Of a stretch of 64,000 nucleotides of DNA, positions 6,288 through 14,751 are shown in pieces. The position numbers were made by a program, and so were the translations under genes. The notes under the pieces are model-generated. The model did no database searches. It was given only the letters and a program-made list of their open reading frames with translations, and had not been told where the DNA came from. The stretch is from Alkalihalobacterium sp048323755 (lineage in GTDB: Bacteria > Bacillota > Bacilli > Bacillales > Bacillaceae_F). The stretch is from the NCBI RefSeq assembly GCF_048323755.1, contig NZ_JBLWFS010000007.1, forward strand, positions 1-64,000, written 5' to 3'. Within the stretch, counting starts at the first letter, position 1. Each line of letters begins with the position of its first letter.

Positions 6288-7395
6288 CAGCTTTTAAGAA
6301 AGACAGGCTTTCGGTCACTGTAAGTGATTTTGCTTGAAAAATAACATGAAACGCTTTACTCATTCCATCCGTAATAAGAGAACGTATCGCTCGATTTTGT
6401 TTACTTATTTCTGAAAATGGATTAGGATCGTAGTTTTCTTGTAAATAGTTAAGAATTCCTGCTTGGAGTAAAAACTGATCTTGAGTTGCAACGAGCTGTG
6501 TCTCCAGCCCATGCTCTTTACCAATCTTAATAAAAGGGTCCAACTGGATATGAGTCGTTAAATCCATATCACTCGGATAGAGTAAGGGGTCGTCAATCAT
6601 TTGATGCTGATAGTAGCCCCTTAAACTACCATCCCCACGTTCAGGGTGTTGCCACTCTTCGTTCCAATAGCCATAATCAATTGTGAAGATGGCCCCTTTA
6701 ACTAGAGATCGACTAATTTTTTCAATCCATTGCTGCATCGCTAACGGAATTTCGATTCGTTGATTGTTATTTAGCTTTGGTCCATATGTTTCTATCCACA
6801 TTTGAATTTCTTTATTTTCAAGTGGTGCCTTCACTTCCATTAATTCCTCTAAATCATTTACTGTAATAAAAACTTCGTAAATAACATTATTTTGTTTTTC
6901 TATAACATGTACGGGAAATGCGTCAATTAATTCATTCGAAAATACAATTCCTTCAAAAACGTCTATATTCATATGTTCAATAGAGGGAGAGTAGTGAACG
7001 TTGTTAAATTCTCCTAGTAACTCTTTTTGCATCGTAATGTGATAAGGACTTTCCTCAATTAAGTAATACGAGAGTGCTTCATATGATTCTGGATATTTTG
7101 CTTTCCATTCTTTTAATAAGTCATAAGAAAAGCGACCTGTTCCTCCACCAATTTCACAGATGACGAATGGTAGATTATTTTTCGTAATGACCTCGTGAAA
7201 AATAGAACAAAATACTTTGGCGAAAATAGAATGAATATTACTTGTTGTGATAAAGTCACCTTTTTTTCCAACTTTTTCTTTTTGTTTCATATAATATCCA
7301 TATTGTGGATCATAAAGTACTTTTGCCATATATTCTGCATAATTTATTTTTTGATTTGTTTGATTTCTTATGTAAGAAATGATTGGATGTGTCAT
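6268..7395 (-). CDS. MidA/NDUFAF7-type SAM methyltransferase
   Basis: 375-residue SAM-dependent methyltransferase of COG1565, the family of mitochondrial NDUFAF7 (MidA), which methylates a protein arginine in complex I assembly; bacterial substrates are mostly unknown. The SAM-binding motif CEIGGGTGRFSYDLL lies near residues 99-113, the acidic SAM ribose site LIEESPYH near 133, and SNELIDAFPVH near 173-183, typical of the family. Opposite in direction to its left neighbour; the C terminus KAEKEADS is encoded by the shared terminator hairpin. It is the downstream partner of the MBL-hydrolase gene on the same strand, 238 bases away. Confidence 0.85.
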   Translation of the reverse strand: MTHPIISYIRNQTNQKINYAEYMAKVLYDPQYGYYMKQKEKVGKKGDFITTSNIHSIFAKVFCSIFHEVITKNNLPFVICEIGGGTGRFSYDLLKEWKAKYPESYEALSYYLIEESPYHITMQKELLGEFNNVHYSPSIEHMNIDVFEGIVFSNELIDAFPVHVIEKQNNVIYEVFITVNDLEELMEVKAPLENKEIQMWIETYGPKLNNNQRIEIPLAMQQWIEKISRSLVKGAIFTIDYGYWNEEWQHPERGDGSLRGYYQHQMIDDPLLYPSDMDLTTHIQLDPFIKIGKEHGLETQLVATQDQFLLQAGILNYLQENYDPNPFSEISKQNRAIRSLITDGMSKAFHVIFQAKSLTVTESLSFLKAEKEADS

Positions 7396-7470
7396 AAACT
7401 CCCCTTAAATGCTCAAAATTATTATATTAGAATATTCTTAGTAGACCGAGAGAAAATTGTGTTAATACTG

Positions 7471-7499
7471 TTGACACAGTGTAAAGCCTATAATATAAT
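7471..7499 (+). promoter_or_regulatory. Consensus sigma-A promoter with overlapping palindrome
   Basis: TTGACA (7471-7476), 17 bases, TATAAT (7494-7499): a perfect sigma-A promoter. No plus-strand protein gene follows. The -35 box lies in an imperfect palindrome, TGTGTTAATA-C-TGTTGACACA, which could be an operator; TTGTGTTAA resembles a redox-repressor (Rex) half site, but this is weak. Confidence 0.75.
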
Positions 7500-7505
7500 T
7501 TTATT

Positions 7506-7611
7506 ACATTGGTGAATACAATGATTTTGGGAGTCCCCCTCCCCCTCATAGTTCATTTATCAATACGATTTACTCCCCTTGTGACCTCCAAGATAGGAGG
7601 TCTATTTTTTT
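7506..7611 (+). ncRNA. Candidate C-rich small regulatory RNA
   Basis: Predicted RNA of about 105 nt running from a consensus promoter to an intrinsic terminator, in the gap between two minus-strand genes. It has no ORF with a ribosome binding site. Two single-stranded C-rich tracts are visible: TCCCCCTCCCCCTC (7534-7547) and CTCCCC (7573-7578). Such tracts are the pairing regions of Firmicute sRNAs such as FsrA and RsaE/RoxS, which bind Shine-Dalgarno sequences of target mRNAs. Homology to a named sRNA is not claimed. Confidence 0.6.
7583..7610 (+). terminator. Terminator of the candidate small RNA
   Basis: GACCTCC, six-base loop, GGAGGTC, then TATTTTTTT. Confidence 0.85.
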
Positions 7612-7633
7612 ATGCTTTTCTAAAAGAATTTTA

Positions 7634-8269
7634 CTAGAAACCGCTTAAAAATGGGTTTGAGTCCATTTCTTGACCGATTGTTGTCGTCGGTCCATGACCG
7701 GAAGCTACGATGGTATCCTCGGGCAGTTCGAGTAAATTATCATGAATACTGTCTAATAATTGTTGATGATTACCTCCAGGTAGATCTGTTCTACCTATAC
7801 TGCCAGCAAATAGAGCATCTCCTGAAAAAACAATACCGAGTGGTTCAAAATAGAAAGAAACACTTCCCGGAGAATGACCAGGTGTTTCATAAATACTGAA
7901 TTCAAAAGAACCAATCGTTAATGTTCCTTCATCGTGAATGATATGATCTGCGTTTTTAATGATAATCTCCTGATTTCCTAAGAAAAAAGCAGAACCATTC
8001 TTTGTTGAATCACCAAGCCAATCTGTTTCATTTTTATGTAAATAAACTTTAATATTCCACTCATTTCTTACATCATCAACTGCTCCAATATGATCGAAGT
8101 GAGCGTGAGTGAGCAGGACAGCTAATGGTGTAATTCCTTCTTTTTTTAGGTAGGCATTTAATTGTGGCCCGTCACCGCCTGGGTCAAAGATGACCGCTTC
8201 TTTTTGTTCGTTTATAAGTAAATAACAGTTGGTTTGAAGTGGACCTAGAGGTACTTGTTTCCAGTTCAT
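7634..8269 (-). CDS. yqgX: Metallo-beta-lactamase fold hydrolase YqgX
   Basis: 211-residue glyoxalase II-like metallo-hydrolase. The metal-binding HAHFDH motif is at about residues 55-60, with later ligands in the ETPGHSPGS segment (near 129), the SGDALF aspartate (near 150) and the SGHGP histidine near 192. The family hydrolyses thioesters; B. subtilis YqgX is reported to act on the bacillithiol adduct of methylglyoxal, so the same role is plausible. GGAGGAGATTTT precedes the ATG. It heads a two-gene minus-strand group with the 6268 methyltransferase. Confidence 0.9.
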   Translation of the reverse strand: MNWKQVPLGPLQTNCYLLINEQKEAVIFDPGGDGPQLNAYLKKEGITPLAVLLTHAHFDHIGAVDDVRNEWNIKVYLHKNETDWLGDSTKNGSAFFLGNQEIIIKNADHIIHDEGTLTIGSFEFSIYETPGHSPGSVSFYFEPLGIVFSGDALFAGSIGRTDLPGGNHQQLLDSIHDNLLELPEDTIVASGHGPTTTIGQEMDSNPFLSGF

Positions 8270-8333
8270 AAAATCTCCTCCATTGCAGTTTATATAATCC
8301 TATTTTACACTGAATACATACGTTGTTCAAAGA

Positions 8334-8813
8334 ATGGGGTTGGATATTGTGATCAGTGGGTTTGCCTTAGAGTTAAAAAATAACCATAATGTTGATATAA
8401 GTACATTAGAAAACTGCTATTTTCAAATTTATCAGCAAGAACTTTTCGATGAAACTGAAACGATGTATGTTTTTACTGAACAAAATGCTGTCGATACCTT
8501 AGCTGATCAATTTTCAGATTTAGATCTGATTGAGGAAGTTCATGAACTTTTACTTTTTGAAGAGTTGAAGGTATATGAAAAGTTTCCTGATTATGGTTGG
8601 AAAGGCAAACGCTATTATATGTATCGTGAATTAGTGGCACCGTTTAAGATTTTAGCTGGTGAAGAAGTGCAAATAAAAATGGCTGCTTTACAAATGGAAG
8701 AAGATTTAATTGCATATGATAATACCAAGCAAACCTATTATGTTGATCGTAACGTGAAAGAGTTAATTGAGGGATATGCAAATGCATATGAAATTCATGT
8801 AGAGTTCTTATAG
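8334..8813 (+). CDS. Hypothetical acidic protein
   Basis: I do not recognise this 159-residue protein. It is acidic (many Glu and Asp), lacks a signal peptide or membrane segment, and is rich in Tyr near residues 85-100. No good Shine-Dalgarno precedes ATG 8334; a GTG at 8349, six bases after GGGGTTGG, is an alternative start. It is divergent from yqgX and followed by about 275 bases without a gene. Codon use looks like its neighbours. Confidence 0.6.
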   Translation: MGLDIVISGFALELKNNHNVDISTLENCYFQIYQQELFDETETMYVFTEQNAVDTLADQFSDLDLIEEVHELLLFEELKVYEKFPDYGWKGKRYYMYRELVAPFKILAGEEVQIKMAALQMEEDLIAYDNTKQTYYVDRNVKELIEGYANAYEIHVEFL

Positions 8814-9088
8814 AAAATGAGGTTATTAAATAGAAGGAGAACTTTGGTCCAAGACTCTATAAAAGAAAATACGGCTGACATCTTGGCCATTTTTATAAGA
8901 GCTTAGGAATCTTTTTTCCAAGCTCGACAATTTCAAAAAAAAAGAGTAAAATGAGGTAGAATGAGTCAAGCTATAGAGGGATATTCTGTGACATTTTCAA
9001 GTTTATAATGAAACATCCCTCATAAGTTATTATAATATAAGTGAAAATGCATGTAGTTTAAGCGTTATACATAAGGGGGGAAGGCATC

Positions 9089-9259
9089 GTGTTTCTTGGA
9101 ATTAACATGACTTTAGTTGCAATTTTCTGTGCATGGGGACTAGTTCGTGAAGTGCGCAAAAAGAACTTTTTTGCTGTAGGATTTGCAGCAATTTCGTTAG
9201 CAGTGTTTGGCTGGTTTGGAGTTATGACACTAATCTCTGGTGCACCAGTTGCTCACTAA
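9089..9259 (+). CDS. yqgW: DUF2759 membrane protein YqgW
   Basis: 56-residue membrane protein starting at GTG with a strong AAGGGGGGAAGG ribosome binding site (9073-9083). Two hydrophobic helices (about residues 3-18 and 28-49) flank REVRKKN. The sequence fits DUF2759/YqgW, found near yqgX and yqgY in Bacillus. Function unknown. The preceding gap (8814-9088) holds no gene; it has a GAGGGAT/ATCCCTC inverted repeat (about 8977-9030) and an AT-rich promoter-like stretch near 9030. Confidence 0.8.
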   Translation: MFLGINMTLVAIFCAWGLVREVRKKNFFAVGFAAISLAVFGWFGVMTLISGAPVAH

Positions 9260-9266
9260 TTAAAGA

Positions 9267-9299
9267 AGAGGCTGACATTATTATAGTCAGCCTCTTTTT
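9267..9299 (+). terminator. Terminator between yqgW and yqhG
   Basis: AGAGGCTGAC (9267-9276) pairs with GTCAGCCTCT (9286-9295), then a T-run. The stem is identical to the one at 6256. Confidence 0.9.
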
Positions 9300-9303
9300 C
9301 ATT

Positions 9304-10101
9304 TTAAGAAAAGAACTGTTGTCTTAAGTAGAACATTCCACCGTTGATAAATTGTACGTGAATTTTTGGTTCATATTGACTGCGAAGTGCTTCTTTTTCG
9401 GTTTCATAGCTTTCAGGCTTTTCATCAACTTCTTCATAAAAACGGTTTAATAGCTGTAAATCTTCATCCCACCGCTTTCTTGCTTCTATTGCCCAATTTT
9501 TATCTTGTTCATTAATAAAATTTTCGATCGTTCGCTCTACCCTCAGTAATCCGCTTTTCGGTGTTATTAGTGGAGATAAGGTAAAGCAAAAATCAGGAAT
9601 TTTCGGAGTCAATTCTTTTTCTCTTATCCTGTCAAAAAAATTATCGACTATTTGGCCGTGAATTAAATTTAACCCTAAGGATAAAATAACGTCTTTTTTC
9701 CGGTCACACTGAAACGAGATTTTCACATTTGTACAAAGCCAAGGTTGAAGAGGAATAGATCCATGTGGAACCAGTTGAATATTTTCATACATTCGAATAA
9801 ATCCGCCGAGCTCTTTCGTTGTTTGAAAGATTTGATGTAATCTAGGAGATCCAAAGTGAATTTGTTCACCTTTAATTTCTTCCGGTGCTGCTGCATGATC
9901 AGTAATTAAGGTCATCTGCATCGGTTGCGGTGTCCCGCCTGTTTTTTCTAGGTAATGCCAGTAAAAAGGTCGATTCATTAATGTTTTGTCAAGGTCAATG
10001 GATAATTGAACTTGAAGATAGCCATCGCCACTATGTAGGATAGGGCTTTGATTGGCTGTAAAATAACGCTCTAAGTAATTATGGATGTGTTGCTGTTGCA
10101 T
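9304..10101 (-). CDS. yqhG: YqhG family protein
   Basis: 265-residue protein of the YqhG family, function unknown, conserved beside the SNF2 helicase yqhH in Bacilli. I chose ATG 10101 (protein MQQQHIHNYLERYF), because GAGGAGG lies nine bases upstream and this matches the family start; an upstream in-frame ATG lacks these. No catalytic motif or membrane segment is apparent. It overlaps yqhH by 23 bases, so the two are one operon and possibly functional partners. Confidence 0.85.
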   Translation of the reverse strand: MQQQHIHNYLERYFTANQSPILHSGDGYLQVQLSIDLDKTLMNRPFYWHYLEKTGGTPQPMQMTLITDHAAAPEEIKGEQIHFGSPRLHQIFQTTKELGGFIRMYENIQLVPHGSIPLQPWLCTNVKISFQCDRKKDVILSLGLNLIHGQIVDNFFDRIREKELTPKIPDFCFTLSPLITPKSGLLRVERTIENFINEQDKNWAIEARKRWDEDLQLLNRFYEEVDEKPESYETEKEALRSQYEPKIHVQFINGGMFYLRQQFFS

Positions 10102-11773
10102 GTGTATCGCCCTCCTCGTCATGACCCGATTCAGTCGAAATATCATTAATGATCGCGGATAAATGGTCCATTTTCACACGGACTTCTCCTTCTGAGTCGG
10201 AGTGAAGTAAAATCTCAGAAACGTGTTCTTCGAGTGAAGGTAGCTCTAATTTGGCTAATATGTCGTCAAGTTCCCCAACAACTCGTTCAAATAAGTTAAT
10301 CTTTTCATATAATAATTTAAGAATGTGTTGTTCTACCGTATCTTCTACGGCAAAGTTGTAGATATGAACATCATTTTTTTGACCTAAACGATGAATTCGT
10401 CCAATTCGTTGTTCAATCCGCATTGGGTTCCACGGTAAATCATAGTTGATAATATGGCTGCAAAATTGAAGGTTAATTCCTTCGCCCCCAGCTTCTGTTG
10501 CAATCAATACTTGAGCGTGGTTTTGGAAGAGTTGTCTCATCCAATCTTTTTTGCCTCGTTTAAACCCACCTCGAAATGGGACCGAAGAAATACCGTGTTG
10601 CTTTAAAAACCACTGAAGATATAGTTGTGTTGCTCGGTATTCCGTAAAAATAATTACTTTCCCATCTATGCCTTTAATAATTTCAAGTGCTTTTTCTGCT
10701 TTTGAGTTTTGTTTAATATTTTCAATCATCTTAATAAACCGATCGCCATTATTTAAAGTACGACCTTCTTCTTTAGCTCTATCCATCATATTCTTTAGTG
10801 TCATGAATGCTGCTTCACGACTTGAACAAACTTCTCGTTGCAGTGTTAGCATACCAAAGCTACTAGTCAATACATTCGGGTCATGTTTTAAAGAAGAAAT
10901 GGCATCATATAACTCTCTTTCTTCCTTACTAAATGTAATAGGAACTGTTTGTACAATCCGCTTGGTCCATTCTATTCCTGTTTCCTCACGTCTATTTCGT
11001 ACCATTACTTTATTAACTAACTCACGCAACTGTTCATCATTTTTAGGAGCTCGTTGATTAGATCGGTAGTTCTTTTCGAACGTTGATAAATCTCCAAGGT
11101 GTCCCGGTTTTAAGAGAGATACAAGATTAAAGATTTCTTCTAACCGATTTTGTACAGGTGTTGCTGTGAGAAGTAAGCAAAACTTTTTCTTTAAGTTTTT
11201 TACGAACTCATAGTTTTTGGTTTTAGGATTTTTTAATTTATGAGCCTCATCAATAATGATTAAGTCATAATCTTGATTCATGACAATGTCAAAATGTGGA
11301 TTTCGTTTAGCTGTATCAATTGAAGCAACCACTACATCACATTGTTCCCAGACATATGCTTTTTTCTGTGCGACTGCTGGAATGTGGAATTTTTGATTTA
11401 ACTCGTATGCCCATTGAGAGACAAGCGAAGCAGGAACTAATATTAATACCTTTTTTGCAAGCCCGCGAATCATATATTCTTTTAAAATGAGTCCTGCTTC
11501 GATGGTCTTACCCAATCCAACTTCATCAGCTAAAATTGCTTTTCCGTTCATTTTTTCGATTACAGTATTTGCAACTTCAATTTGATGAGGGTACGGCTCT
11601 AAATGAGGCAGATGCTTAGGTGCTTGAAGACCATGAAACTCTGGAATGGATAAATGTTGCTCAGCTTCATAAGCTAATTGAAACAGCTCCCAGTTCGACC
11701 AAGGACCATCTTCATCTAACCTTTTGCAAAAATCTTCTTGCCAAGTTCTTTCAAATAAAACGTCTAAATTCAA
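10079..11773 (-). CDS. yqhH: SNF2-family helicase YqhH
   Basis: 564-residue Swi2/Snf2-type DNA-dependent ATPase of superfamily 2. Motif I ADEVGLGKT lies near residues 81-89, motif II DEAH near 173, motif III LTATP near 202, and motifs V-VI ATEAGGEGINLQF and RIGRIHRLGQ in the second RecA lobe near 427-464. Compact compared with RapA, to which it is related, so a role in recycling RNA polymerase or remodelling DNA-protein complexes is possible but not shown. Transcribed away from the gcv riboswitch, upstream of yqhG. Confidence 0.9.
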   Translation of the reverse strand: MNLDVLFERTWQEDFCKRLDEDGPWSNWELFQLAYEAEQHLSIPEFHGLQAPKHLPHLEPYPHQIEVANTVIEKMNGKAILADEVGLGKTIEAGLILKEYMIRGLAKKVLILVPASLVSQWAYELNQKFHIPAVAQKKAYVWEQCDVVVASIDTAKRNPHFDIVMNQDYDLIIIDEAHKLKNPKTKNYEFVKNLKKKFCLLLTATPVQNRLEEIFNLVSLLKPGHLGDLSTFEKNYRSNQRAPKNDEQLRELVNKVMVRNRREETGIEWTKRIVQTVPITFSKEERELYDAISSLKHDPNVLTSSFGMLTLQREVCSSREAAFMTLKNMMDRAKEEGRTLNNGDRFIKMIENIKQNSKAEKALEIIKGIDGKVIIFTEYRATQLYLQWFLKQHGISSVPFRGGFKRGKKDWMRQLFQNHAQVLIATEAGGEGINLQFCSHIINYDLPWNPMRIEQRIGRIHRLGQKNDVHIYNFAVEDTVEQHILKLLYEKINLFERVVGELDDILAKLELPSLEEHVSEILLHSDSEGEVRVKMDHLSAIINDISTESGHDEEGDTHATATHP

Positions 11774-11880
11774 GAAATATCACCCTTTCCTGAAAATTTT
11801 ATATTGCCTTTCTACTCATCAATTGATAGGATATTAATATAATATTTTGTTTAAAACATAAAATTTCCACCTGAAAACTT

Positions 11881-11886
11881 TATAAT
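11881..11886 (+). promoter_or_regulatory. Probable -10 box of the gcv transcript
   Basis: TATAAT 14 bases before the riboswitch body; no good -35 hexamer is at the right distance. Confidence 0.4.
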
Positions 11887-11899
11887 GGCGAATGAAAGC

Positions 11900-12143
11900 A
11901 AGGGGAGAGCTCGTATATTGTTCGGATTTAGAACAAATTGGCGGCGCCGAAGGAGCAAGCGAAAGTGAATCTCTCAGGCAAACAGACTCTTGCTCGACGC
12001 GACTCTGGAGAGTGTTCTATGACTAGTAGTCTAAGAACCACCCACGAAGACATTCCTTGCTTCTTCATATAGTAAGGAAGAAACTTTCTGGTATCAGGAC
12101 AGAGAAGTACATAGATTTAGTATGTACTTCTCTGTCTTTTTTT
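11900..12143 (+). promoter_or_regulatory. Tandem glycine riboswitch controlling gcv
   Basis: Two successive glycine aptamers. The first (about 11900-12010) has GGGGAGAGC, GGCGGCGCCGAAGGAGCAA and CTCAGGCAAA; the second (about 12010-12105) has CTCTGGAGAGTG, CCACCCACGAAGAC, and the closing segment TCTGGTATCAGGACAGAG. An intrinsic terminator follows directly. In the known class, glycine binding prevents termination and turns on glycine cleavage genes, which fits the gcvT-gcvPA-gcvPB operon downstream. The 146 bases between the terminator and gcvT hold a CTAGATTAA/TTAATCTAG inverted repeat (12172-12230) but no gene. Confidence 0.93.
12098..12143 (+). terminator. Riboswitch-controlled terminator
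   Basis: GACAGAGAAGTACATA (12098-12113) pairs perfectly with 12121-12136, followed by seven T. The 5' arm overlaps the end of the second aptamer, as needed for switching. Confidence 0.93.
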
Positions 12144-12289
12144 ATAAACAGAATAAATACTTTAGTCCTGTCTAGATTAAGGTCAGATATATTGAATTAT
12201 GCTTAATCTCAGTTAATTGCATTAATCTAGCGGCAATTTATTTTTACCTTCTATCTTGTATTCTTGCTAAATATTTAAGGAGGATTGAC

Positions 12290-13390
12290 ATGTCAACTTT
12301 AAAAAGAACACCATTATTTGACTTGTATAAAGAACATGGCGCTAAAACAATTGATTTTGGTGGATGGGATTTACCGGTTCAATTTTCAAGCATTAAAGAG
12401 GAACATGAAGCAGTTAGAACTAAAGCCGGGCTTTTCGATGTTTCCCATATGGGTGAAATTGAAGTGAAGGGTGAAAAGGCATTAGAGTTCTTGCAGCTAG
12501 TCATGACAAATGATCTAGCAAATATGGAAGCTGGGCAAGCAAAATACACCTTGATGTGTTATGAAGACGGAGGAACGATAGATGACTTACTCGTTTATAA
12601 ACGTGATGAGGAAGACTATCTACTTGTCGTCAATGCTGCCAATACAGAAAAAGATGCTAGTTGGTTAGAAAGCCACATCATTGATGGAGTTGAATTAGTC
12701 AATGTTTCAGATCATGTTGCTCAACTTGCGATACAAGGTCCATTAGCAGAAGCTGTACTACAACGATTAACGAACGAAAATTTATCAAAAATTGGCTTTT
12801 TCCGTTTCAAAGATAATGCAGATGTTGCTGGGGTTAAAGCTCTCGTTTCTCGTTCTGGCTATACGGGTGAAGATGGTTTTGAAATTTATTGTGAAGAAAA
12901 AGACGCAGCGAAATTATGGGCAGCTATTTTAGAAGAGGGTAAGAATGGCGAGGTTTTCCCGTGCGGGTTAGGGGCTAGAGATACGTTACGTTTTGAAGCT
13001 AAACTACCATTATACGGTCAAGAACTTTCAAAAGAAATTTCTCCTCTTGAAGCTGGTTTGGGCTTTGCTGTAAAAGTTGATAAAGAAGCTGATTTCATTG
13101 GGAAAGCGGCACTACAGAAACAAAAAGCGGAAGGAACGACAAGAAAACTTGTTGGCCTTGAAATGCTTGACAAAGGAATTCCTCGTACGGGGTATGAAGT
13201 TTTTGTTGATGACAACCAAGTTGGAGTTATAACAACAGGTACACAATCTCCAACATTAAAGAAGAATATTGGCTTAGCCATTATTGATAAAGAGTTTACC
13301 GCAATTGATACAGAAGTTGAGGTTCAAGTTAGGAAAAAACGTTTAAAAGCTAAAGTAATTCAAACACCATTTTATAAAAGGCAAAAATAG
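12290..13390 (+). CDS. gcvT: Glycine cleavage T protein (aminomethyltransferase)
   Basis: Transfers the methylene group from the aminomethyl-lipoyl H protein to tetrahydrofolate, releasing ammonia. 366 residues, usual length. The FGGWDLPVQF segment (about 22-31), DVSHMGEIEVKG (about 50-61) and the RSGYTGEDGFEIY folate-site region (about 183-195) are characteristic. AAGGAGG precedes the ATG by seven bases. First gene of gcvT-gcvPA-gcvPB under the glycine riboswitch; the H protein gene gcvH is not in the window. Confidence 0.97.
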   Translation: MSTLKRTPLFDLYKEHGAKTIDFGGWDLPVQFSSIKEEHEAVRTKAGLFDVSHMGEIEVKGEKALEFLQLVMTNDLANMEAGQAKYTLMCYEDGGTIDDLLVYKRDEEDYLLVVNAANTEKDASWLESHIIDGVELVNVSDHVAQLAIQGPLAEAVLQRLTNENLSKIGFFRFKDNADVAGVKALVSRSGYTGEDGFEIYCEEKDAAKLWAAILEEGKNGEVFPCGLGARDTLRFEAKLPLYGQELSKEISPLEAGLGFAVKVDKEADFIGKAALQKQKAEGTTRKLVGLEMLDKGIPRTGYEVFVDDNQVGVITTGTQSPTLKKNIGLAIIDKEFTAIDTEVEVQVRKKRLKAKVIQTPFYKRQK

Positions 13391-13401
13391 GGGGAAAAAC
13401 G

Positions 13402-14751
13402 ATGAGTTTTCGATACTTACCGATGACCGAGTCTGATAAGCAAGAGATGCTTGAGACTGTTGGTGTACAGTCAATAGAAGATCTTTTTAATGATATTCCA
13501 GAGGACATTCGCTTTAAAGGGAACTTAAATATTAAAGAAGCATTAACAGAACCAGATCTAGTAAAATACCTTCAAGGTCTTGCAAAAAAGAATACAAATA
13601 TTAAACAAATGCCGTCATTTTTAGGGGCAGGCGTATATGAGCATTATATTCCATCAGTTGTGGATCATGTGATTTCCCGATCTGAGTTTTATACAGCGTA
13701 TACACCTTACCAACCTGAAATCTCTCAGGGTGAGCTTCAAGCCATCTTTGAATACCAAACGATGATTTGTGAATTAACAGGTATGGATATTGCGAACTCT
13801 TCTATGTATGATGGACCAACAGCGCTTGCAGAAGCTGCGATGATGAGTGCAGGACAAACAAAGAAAAAGCAAATCCTTGTTTCTAAAGCTGTTCATCCAG
13901 AAGCACGTGACGTCTTAAAAACGAATGCAAAAGGTCAAAACTTAACAGTGGTGGAGATTGACATTCGTGATGGTGTTACGGATATAGATGATTTAAAAGC
14001 GAAGTACGATAGTGAAACTGCGTGTGTAATTGTGCAATACCCTAACTTCTTTGGTGCAATTGAAAACTTATCTGCGATTGAGGAAGTTACGCATTCTGAA
14101 AAAGGGATGTTTGTTGTATCAAGTAACCCACTTGCATTAGGAGCACTAAAGCCACCTGGGGAGTTTGGTGCAGATATTGTTATTGGAGATGCGCAACCAT
14201 TTGGTATTCCAACACAATATGGCGGTCCACACTGCGGTTATTTTGCAACAACGAAAAAGCTGATGCGTAAAATTCCAGGCCGTCTAGTAGGGCAGACAAC
14301 AGATGATCAAGGTCAACGTGGTTTCGTTCTAACGTTACAAGCACGTGAACAGCATATTCGTCGTGAAAAAGCGACTTCTAATATTTGTTCGAACCAAGCA
14401 TTGAACGCTTTAGCTGCATCAGTGGCTATGTCGGCAATTGGAAAGTCTGGAGTAAAGGAAATGGCGATCCAGAACGTTCAAAAAGCAGCATATGGCAAAA
14501 AGAAACTGCAAGAAGCAGGTGTAGAGGTTGTTTCTTCTCATCCAACATTCAATGAATTTGTCATTAAATTAAACAAACCTGTCAAAGAAGTAAATCAAGC
14601 GTTGTTTGCTCAAGGCATTATCGGCGGATATGATTTGGGTAAAACGTACCCAGAACTAGAAGGACATATGTTAGTAACGATTACAGAAATTCGGACAAAG
14701 ACAGAAATTGACCAGTTTGCTGGTGTATTGGGGGCGGCTATCAATGAGTAA
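13402..14751 (+). CDS. gcvPA: Glycine dehydrogenase subunit 1 (P protein alpha)
   Basis: N-terminal half of the split P protein, which decarboxylates glycine with PLP and passes the aminomethyl group to the lipoyl H protein. 449 residues. Typical stretches are SFLGAGVYEHYIPSVV (about 71-86), TPYQPEISQGELQ near 100, and GEFGADIVIGDAQPFG near 250. In Bacilli the P protein is two polypeptides rather than one. GGGGGAAAAACG precedes the ATG 11 bases after gcvT; the stop overlaps gcvPB by eight bases. Confidence 0.97.
   Translation: MSFRYLPMTESDKQEMLETVGVQSIEDLFNDIPEDIRFKGNLNIKEALTEPDLVKYLQGLAKKNTNIKQMPSFLGAGVYEHYIPSVVDHVISRSEFYTAYTPYQPEISQGELQAIFEYQTMICELTGMDIANSSMYDGPTALAEAAMMSAGQTKKKQILVSKAVHPEARDVLKTNAKGQNLTVVEIDIRDGVTDIDDLKAKYDSETACVIVQYPNFFGAIENLSAIEEVTHSEKGMFVVSSNPLALGALKPPGEFGADIVIGDAQPFGIPTQYGGPHCGYFATTKKLMRKIPGRLVGQTTDDQGQRGFVLTLQAREQHIRREKATSNICSNQALNALAASVAMSAIGKSGVKEMAIQNVQKAAYGKKKLQEAGVEVVSSHPTFNEFVIKLNKPVKEVNQALFAQGIIGGYDLGKTYPELEGHMLVTITEIRTKTEIDQFAGVLGAAINE

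Noticed and set aside
7195..7515. 106-codon plus-strand frame
   Set aside because: Mostly antisense to the methyltransferase gene and runs through the small RNA promoter.
10668..11057. 129-codon frame antisense to yqhH
   Set aside because: Low-complexity shadow of a gene with full helicase motifs.
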